DNA of 64,000 nt from contig NZ_JALVUC010000020.1 of the NCBI RefSeq assembly GCF_027023865.1, positions 22,870 through 86,869 on the forward strand. Reading direction: 5' to 3'. A program made the translations under genes and the position numbers. Below, one piece after another: positions 60,102 to 64,000 of the stretch. The stretch comes from Thermococcus sp. Lineage in GTDB: Archaea > Methanobacteriota_B > Thermococci > Thermococcales > Thermococcaceae. The notes below the pieces were generated by a model. It was not told where the DNA came from. It ran no database searches and was given only the letters and a program-made list of their open reading frames with translations. How positions within the stretch are numbered: the first letter of the stretch is position 1; every line of letters starts with the position of its first letter.

Positions 60102-60142
60102 TATCACCACCCAAAAGAATTAGGTGGACCTAATTTATAAGC

Positions 60143-61204
60143 CTACCGCTCGATGTTCGTCCCGACTGCCTTCTCCAGTTTCTTTATCTCATCCTCAAGC
60201 TCTCTTTCGAGGTGTTCCAACCGGTTCTTCAGCTTCTTTAGTTCCTTTCCTTTTTCGTCCATCAGGGATTTTATCCTACGTATCTCATCTTCTATGGAGG
60301 CGCTCCCCGCTAGTATGTCCTCCCTGTGGTTCTCGATTTCTTCCAGTTTCTTCTTCTCATAGTTTAACTCTTCCACCTTTCTCGGAAGATTCTCAAGGAG
60401 CCATCTAGCGGCCTTTCTCTGCTTTGGATCCAGTTTTGGTTCAATCTTCCTAACAAAACGTAGAAATTTCTCTGGTTCCCTGAGAGCGATTGAGCTGTCA
60501 TGGACGAGTTCCTCCGCTATTTCTTCACCAAGGCGCATCCTCTTAACCGGCTTCTGGAGTTTTGATGCCTTCGAGCGCACTTCCATCTCGGTACCCTTGA
60601 CTTTTAAGCGGAGGGCTTTTGCTTCCCTCTCGATCTCTTCCAGCCCTGACTCGTGGTAGAACTCCTCAAGGGCAATCTCGGCCTCACTAAGACGCCTTTT
60701 CAGCTTCCTAAGTTCTTCCTCTGTTCGTTTGATATCCTCACGCGTTTTCTCTATTTCTCCCATGATTTCCTCCACGTTCACCTCTTCAAGTCCTTTCTCG
60801 GCAAGCTCATTGTAGTAGTCCATATACTCCTCGTTCAGCTCCTTCAGAAGGCGGTTTATTGCGTAGACGTCCTTCTCGAAGATTATCAGGAGGTACTTCC
60901 CGTGCCCCACGTGGAGTTTTGCGAGGTCAGGAAGGCGCTTTCCAAGGCTCTCCATATCGTTGATGCCGTTCAAAGCATTTCTGAGGGCAGTTACGTAGTT
61001 CCTCCGCTCTGCTGTTACTATCTTTCTTATGTTGCCGTCCACATCCTTTGGAATATCCCTGCGCTCAAGAGTATCTATCCTCCTTATGAGTTCTTTAATC
61101 AGCTTCTCCATCCTTTTGTTGTGTTTCCTCTCGACCCCTTCCCGCTCTTTAGTGGCTTTTCTCTTTCTCTTCTCGTACTCTTTAAGCGCTTGTTCCAGCC
61201 TCAA
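60143..61204 (-). CDS. Coiled-coil protein
   Basis: The 353-residue protein is almost all charged helix. Heptad-like coiled coils occupy about 1-60, 120-230 and 275-345, with a short globular-looking part in between (RNYVTALRNALNGINDMESLGKRLPDLAKLHVGHGKYLLIIFEKDVYAIN). A region around 225-270 (LDPKQRKAARWLLENLP) may be a small helical domain. No ATPase motif is present, so it is not an SMC. The start overlaps the DUF373 gene by 23 bases, which suggests a common operon. The function is unknown. Confidence 0.75.
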   Translation of the reverse strand: MRLEQALKEYEKRKRKATKEREGVERKHNKRMEKLIKELIRRIDTLERRDIPKDVDGNIRKIVTAERRNYVTALRNALNGINDMESLGKRLPDLAKLHVGHGKYLLIIFEKDVYAINRLLKELNEEYMDYYNELAEKGLEEVNVEEIMGEIEKTREDIKRTEEELRKLKRRLSEAEIALEEFYHESGLEEIEREAKALRLKVKGTEMEVRSKASKLQKPVKRMRLGEEIAEELVHDSSIALREPEKFLRFVRKIEPKLDPKQRKAARWLLENLPRKVEELNYEKKKLEEIENHREDILAGSASIEDEIRRIKSLMDEKGKELKKLKNRLEHLERELEDEIKKLEKAVGTNIER

Positions 61205-62315
61205 CTTTCTCCCATCCCCTTACTTTTCCCCTCATATAAGCTCCGACTAAAACCGCAACACCCACGTCTAGGAGGGCCATCACCATCTCTGTGAAGACTT
61301 GTACGTTGGAGAGCGTCAGCATGGCCATCGCGTACCTCGTGGTCAGATCTATCGTCACCCACATCGCGGGCATCATGATGAGTGCTGAAACCTGATACCA
61401 GATGTGATAATCCTTCCTCAAGTATGACTGTATAATCTTGCCGCTTATCATAACGGCGATCCCTACTATTAAGGATGCATTGAGGGCGTTTAGGTAAATT
61501 AGTGTCGCTAGGAGTGGTGTTCCCGGGTAGCTGCCTATTAACTCCAATGAATACTGTTCGAGGCGGAAGTAGGAGTTTATAGCCCCTCCCGCGATTATCA
61601 GGGAACCGGCTATGATAGATATCACAAAGACGAACTGCCTTGCCATCGTCTCCCTGACTTTGAGGTGGAAGCCCTTCGTGAAGAAGTAGCCGCCGATAAT
61701 GAAGAGTATCGCACCGGTTATTGTGGCGGAGATGATCTTGATGCTCTCCGGATACCAGACTCCTATAAGTTTTGCTATTCCGTAGAAGAGCAGTATCATC
61801 CCTGGGATTCCGAGTAATACCTTCGCTACCTCAGGATCACTTAGAATCTCCCTCATATAACGGTAGAGGATGTAGTAAGTCGTCTCTATGCCCTCATTTT
61901 GCTTGACCACGATGCGGTGGGAGCTTATTATCGGCACCTTTGAGGCTATTATGGGAAATATCTGCTCGTCCTCGGCACCATCTGTGACCGTTATGACCCC
62001 GTCTGCCGGAAACCCCTCGAGAACCTCCTCCAGCTGTCTCGCCAGCTCCATGTCGCTCTTTACTCCGACCTTTGGGTGTCCGGTTATGAGGGCAACCTCT
62101 ACTTTATCAAACTCACCGCTTCCCCTGAGTTCGTCGTGGAGCTTAACCGCAGCGTAGACAACGTTCGCATCGCTGTCCTCCGGGTCGGCGAGGCTCAGCT
62201 TTAAAGCCGCATCTATGCATGCCTCTCTCCCCACCACCGGGCCGGGAACGTTAGCCTTCTTTCCAAAATCGTCGTCGCGGTCTATGGCTAAAACTAGGGC
62301 CTTGATATCAACCAC
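61182..62315 (-). CDS. DUF373 family membrane protein
   Basis: The 377-residue protein has an N-terminal soluble domain (1-150) with VLAIDRDDDFGKKANVPGPVVGREA and ITVTDGAEDEQIFPIIASKVPIISSHRIVVKQ, the DUF373 hallmarks. About six membrane segments follow (165-360). It starts at GTG 62315, overlapping the upstream MTH1187 gene by 8 bases. The function is unknown; the acidic loop suggests metal or nucleotide binding. Confidence 0.88.
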   Translation of the reverse strand: MVDIKALVLAIDRDDDFGKKANVPGPVVGREACIDAALKLSLADPEDSDANVVYAAVKLHDELRGSGEFDKVEVALITGHPKVGVKSDMELARQLEEVLEGFPADGVITVTDGAEDEQIFPIIASKVPIISSHRIVVKQNEGIETTYYILYRYMREILSDPEVAKVLLGIPGMILLFYGIAKLIGVWYPESIKIISATITGAILFIIGGYFFTKGFHLKVRETMARQFVFVISIIAGSLIIAGGAINSYFRLEQYSLELIGSYPGTPLLATLIYLNALNASLIVGIAVMISGKIIQSYLRKDYHIWYQVSALIMMPAMWVTIDLTTRYAMAMLTLSNVQVFTEMVMALLDVGVAVLVGAYMRGKVRGWEKVEAGTSA

Positions 62316-62610
62316 CCCTCACTTTCTCCATGACGGATTTCACCTTATCCTCCATCTTTCGCTCCTTATCGCGTCTGTCGTCGATCCTGACTGTAGTCGA
62401 GACCCTCTCCGCGCCGAGTTTGAACATCAGCTCGTGCACTTCCCCTATCAGAGCGAACGCGTCCTTCACGGTCGGGGTCTCTATTATCGTTGACATCGGG
62501 GTCAGTTGATACTTAACACCCTTACTCTCTAAAAGCTTTACTACCTCTGCAACGTACCTGCTCAAGCTCTTCTCACCGAGGGGCACAATGATGAACTCGG
62601 CGATGACCAT
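62308..62610 (-). CDS. MTH1187-family thiamine-binding protein
   Basis: The 100-residue protein has a ferredoxin-like fold: MVIAEFIIVPLGEKSLSRYVAEVVKLLESKGVKYQLTPMSTIIE, then MFKLGAERVSTTVRIDDRRD. Homologues bind thiamine or similar ligands as oligomers. The ATG at 62610 follows GGGTGTCGAAA. It is the first gene of an apparent MTH1187-DUF373-coiled-coil operon. Confidence 0.92.
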   Translation of the reverse strand: MVIAEFIIVPLGEKSLSRYVAEVVKLLESKGVKYQLTPMSTIIETPTVKDAFALIGEVHELMFKLGAERVSTTVRIDDRRDKERKMEDKVKSVMEKVRGG

Positions 62611-62703
62611 TTTCGACACCCGACTTAACCTAGCTCGGCAATCTTTTAAGCGTTGCGGGAAAAGTAAATAACTTTCGGAGGTATCTCTCTATGGGTGGTT
62701 CAT

Positions 62704-63321
62704 GTGTACATGGTAAAAGATGAGTGGGGTGAGTTCCTCGTCAGGCTTGCGAGAAGGGCCGTTGAGAAGTACGTGAGGAAAGGTAAGACAATAAAGCCCC
62801 CTGACGACACCCCTTCAGAGCTCTGGGAGAAGATGGGGGTCTTCGTCACCCTCAACAACCGTCACGCGCCGCCCCAAATGGCTCTGCGCGGTTGCATAGG
62901 CTTTCCCCTTCCGATTTACCCGCTAGTTGAGGCGACGATAAATGCGGCGATATACGCGGCCGTGGATGATCCTCGCTTCCCACCGGTGAGGGAGAGCGAG
63001 CTTGATGATATCGTTGTGGAGGTCAGCGTTTTGACGCCGCCCGAGCCAGTGGAAGGGCCACCGGAGGAGAGGCCGAAGAAGATCAAGGTCGGTCGCGACG
63101 GCCTGCTCATTGAGAAGGGCATCTATTCTGGCTTGCTCCTTCCGCAGGTTCCCATCGAGTGGCACTGGGACGAGGAGGAGTTTTTAGCGCAAACCTGCTG
63201 GAAGGCAGGCCTTCCGCCGGACTGCTGGCTCGACCCTGACACGAAGGTCTACCGTTTCACTGCCGAGATATTTGAGGAAGAAAAGCCCTGGGGGCCGGTG
63301 AGAAGGAAGCCTCTGGTTTGA
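62704..63321 (+). CDS. AMMECR1 family protein
   Basis: The 205-residue protein has the family signature LRGCIGFPLP, with DPRFPPVRESELDDIVVEVSVLTPPEP, GRDGLLIEKGIYSGLLLPQVPIEWHWDEEEFLAQTCWKAGLPPDCW and VYRFTAEIFEE. A Pyrococcus homologue has a known structure but no proven activity. I start it at GTG 62704 (YMVKDEWGEF), which lies about six bases after GGGTGGTT. Two alternative in-frame starts lie nearby. Confidence 0.93.
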   Translation: MYMVKDEWGEFLVRLARRAVEKYVRKGKTIKPPDDTPSELWEKMGVFVTLNNRHAPPQMALRGCIGFPLPIYPLVEATINAAIYAAVDDPRFPPVRESELDDIVVEVSVLTPPEPVEGPPEERPKKIKVGRDGLLIEKGIYSGLLLPQVPIEWHWDEEEFLAQTCWKAGLPPDCWLDPDTKVYRFTAEIFEEEKPWGPVRRKPLV

Positions 63322-63330
63322 GGTGATAAC

Positions 63331-63513
63331 ATGGGCGTCCTCAAATCCTTAGCCGTTATCCTGGCGGCGGGGGCACTCTATTACTGGCTTACTGGGAAGG
63401 CGATCGAAAAGTACAAGGAAGCGTGGATAGATGGTCGGGGCTTTGGCGTCCGCATCATGTCTTACACGGTTATATACGGGCTGATTGCCCTCTACGCCGT
63501 TTTCCATGCCTAA
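63331..63513 (+). CDS. Small membrane protein
   Basis: The 60-residue protein has two hydrophobic segments (LAVILAAGALYYWL and IMSYTVIYGLIALYAVFHA) around a basic, Gly-rich linker. GAGGTGATAAC precedes the ATG. It lies 9 bases after the AMMECR1 gene and is probably co-transcribed. It overlaps the convergent methyltransferase gene by four bases. No family is recognised. Confidence 0.6.
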   Translation: MGVLKSLAVILAAGALYYWLTGKAIEKYKEAWIDGRGFGVRIMSYTVIYGLIALYAVFHA

Positions 63514-64000
63514 CCATTTCCCATCTTCGCAATGAAGAAGCTGTTGCAGTCGTGTTTGTGGGTCCACGCCCTGAAAACCCTCTCGCCGACCTCAAGGAAT
63601 CCTCTATCGCCCCAGCTGAAATCGTAGGGGATAAGCTCTAGTCCAACGTGGTTTACCGCGAAGAGGACGTTCTCCTCGTCTTCATCTACTCTAACCGAGC
63701 AGGTTGAGTATGTCATCTCGCCGCCGTCGCGAAGGTTCTCGTAGGCGTTGCGGAGCATGTTTCTTTGCACGCTGGTTATGCGTTTAGCCTTCTCCCCGTC
63801 AAAGCGCCACTTGGCCTCTGGGAACTGCCGGTATGTCCCTGAGCTTGAGCACGGCGCATCGAGGATTATTTTATCAAAACCTGTATTGTCCCTGAAGCTC
63901 TGGCCGTCAGCGTGGACGAGTCTGACATTTTTAATTCCTAAAATCTTTATCTTTTCTCTCATTCTCATCAACCGGTCGTAGGAATAATCCACCGCTACAA
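63510..64000 (-). CDS. NOL1/NOP2/Sun-type RNA m5C methyltransferase, N-terminus beyond the window
   Basis: The visible 162 residues are the C-terminal part of the catalytic domain. VAVDYSYDRLMRMREKIK is the SAM-binding strand, followed by VRLVHADGQSF. ILDAPCSSSGTYR and MTYSTCSV carry the two catalytic Cys of this family. KHDCNSFFIAKM is the end. It methylates cytosine C5 in tRNA or rRNA. The frame is open to the window edge, so the start is to the right of base 64000. Confidence 0.93.
   Translation of the reverse strand, partial: VAVDYSYDRLMRMREKIKILGIKNVRLVHADGQSFRDNTGFDKIILDAPCSSSGTYRQFPEAKWRFDGEKAKRITSVQRNMLRNAYENLRDGGEMTYSTCSVRVDEDEENVLFAVNHVGLELIPYDFSWGDRGFLEVGERVFRAWTHKHDCNSFFIAKMGNG

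Overview
This window is chromosomal DNA from a hyperthermophilic archaeon of the order Thermococcales, most likely Thermococcus. Archaeal-only gene families (PurP, split GMP synthase, thermosome, Taw3, DUF1464, DUF373, CGP-CTERM), GGTG/GAGGTG ribosome binding sites, TATA boxes about 25 nt before starts, GTG/TTG starts and dense short-overlap operons support this. No rRNA, tRNA, CRISPR array or intact insertion sequence was seen. One box C/D guide RNA was found.

Layout. 1-1.9 kb: the end of an unrecognised protein and a membrane protein. 2-7.4 kb (minus): guaAB, a VapBC-type toxin-antitoxin pair and guaAA in one chain, then purL-purP. 7.5-9 kb: a compact PEP-synthase-like protein. 9-18.2 kb: an AT-rich island that looks like a ribosomally made, modified peptide (RiPP) locus. 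It has a 71-residue peptide with 12 Cys, a radical SAM/SPASM maturase interrupted by two frameshifts, two exported metallopeptidases, an ABC transporter, and a divergent second ABC transporter with a winged-helix regulator. 18.2-31 kb: purD-purP2-purS-purQ, two DUF-like genes, purE, purT, a secreted DUF4855/CGP-CTERM pair, purM, purC and purF. 31-33 kb: an orphan molybdopterin formate dehydrogenase-like subunit. 33-39.7 kb: pdxS-pdxT, nadB-nadA-nadC and guaB. 40-46 kb: a C/D sRNA, a UPF1-like helicase, taw3, a DUF1464 kinase-like protein and the thermosome. 46-50 kb: a DppA-like peptidase and nrdD-nrdG. 50-57.5 kb: TPR protein, EF-1beta, a zinc ribbon, a DtxR-family regulator, an AzgA-type purine permease, a two-gene ABC transporter and a P1 peptidase. 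57.6-64 kb: B12-type radical SAM protein, endonuclease IV-like protein, coiled-coil protein, DUF373, MTH1187, AMMECR1 and the end of an RNA m5C methyltransferase.

How the genes work together. Nearly the whole inosine/GMP route is here (purF, D, T, L/Q/S, M, E, C, P, guaB, guaAA/AB) plus a purine permease. Both formyl-transfer steps use the formate-dependent enzymes PurT and PurP, which gives a possible reason for a formate dehydrogenase-like subunit beside purF. An 18-bp imperfect inverted repeat, best described as TTNACAT-N4-ATGTTAA, precedes ten of these genes. At six it lies about where transcription should start, so I propose a purine regulon controlled by an unidentified repressor.

The best candidates for an undescribed system are the Cys-rich-peptide/SPASM/metallopeptidase/ABC island and the purine operator. 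Several genes carry single-base frameshifts, two of them in G runs, so sequencing error must be excluded before calling them pseudogenes.
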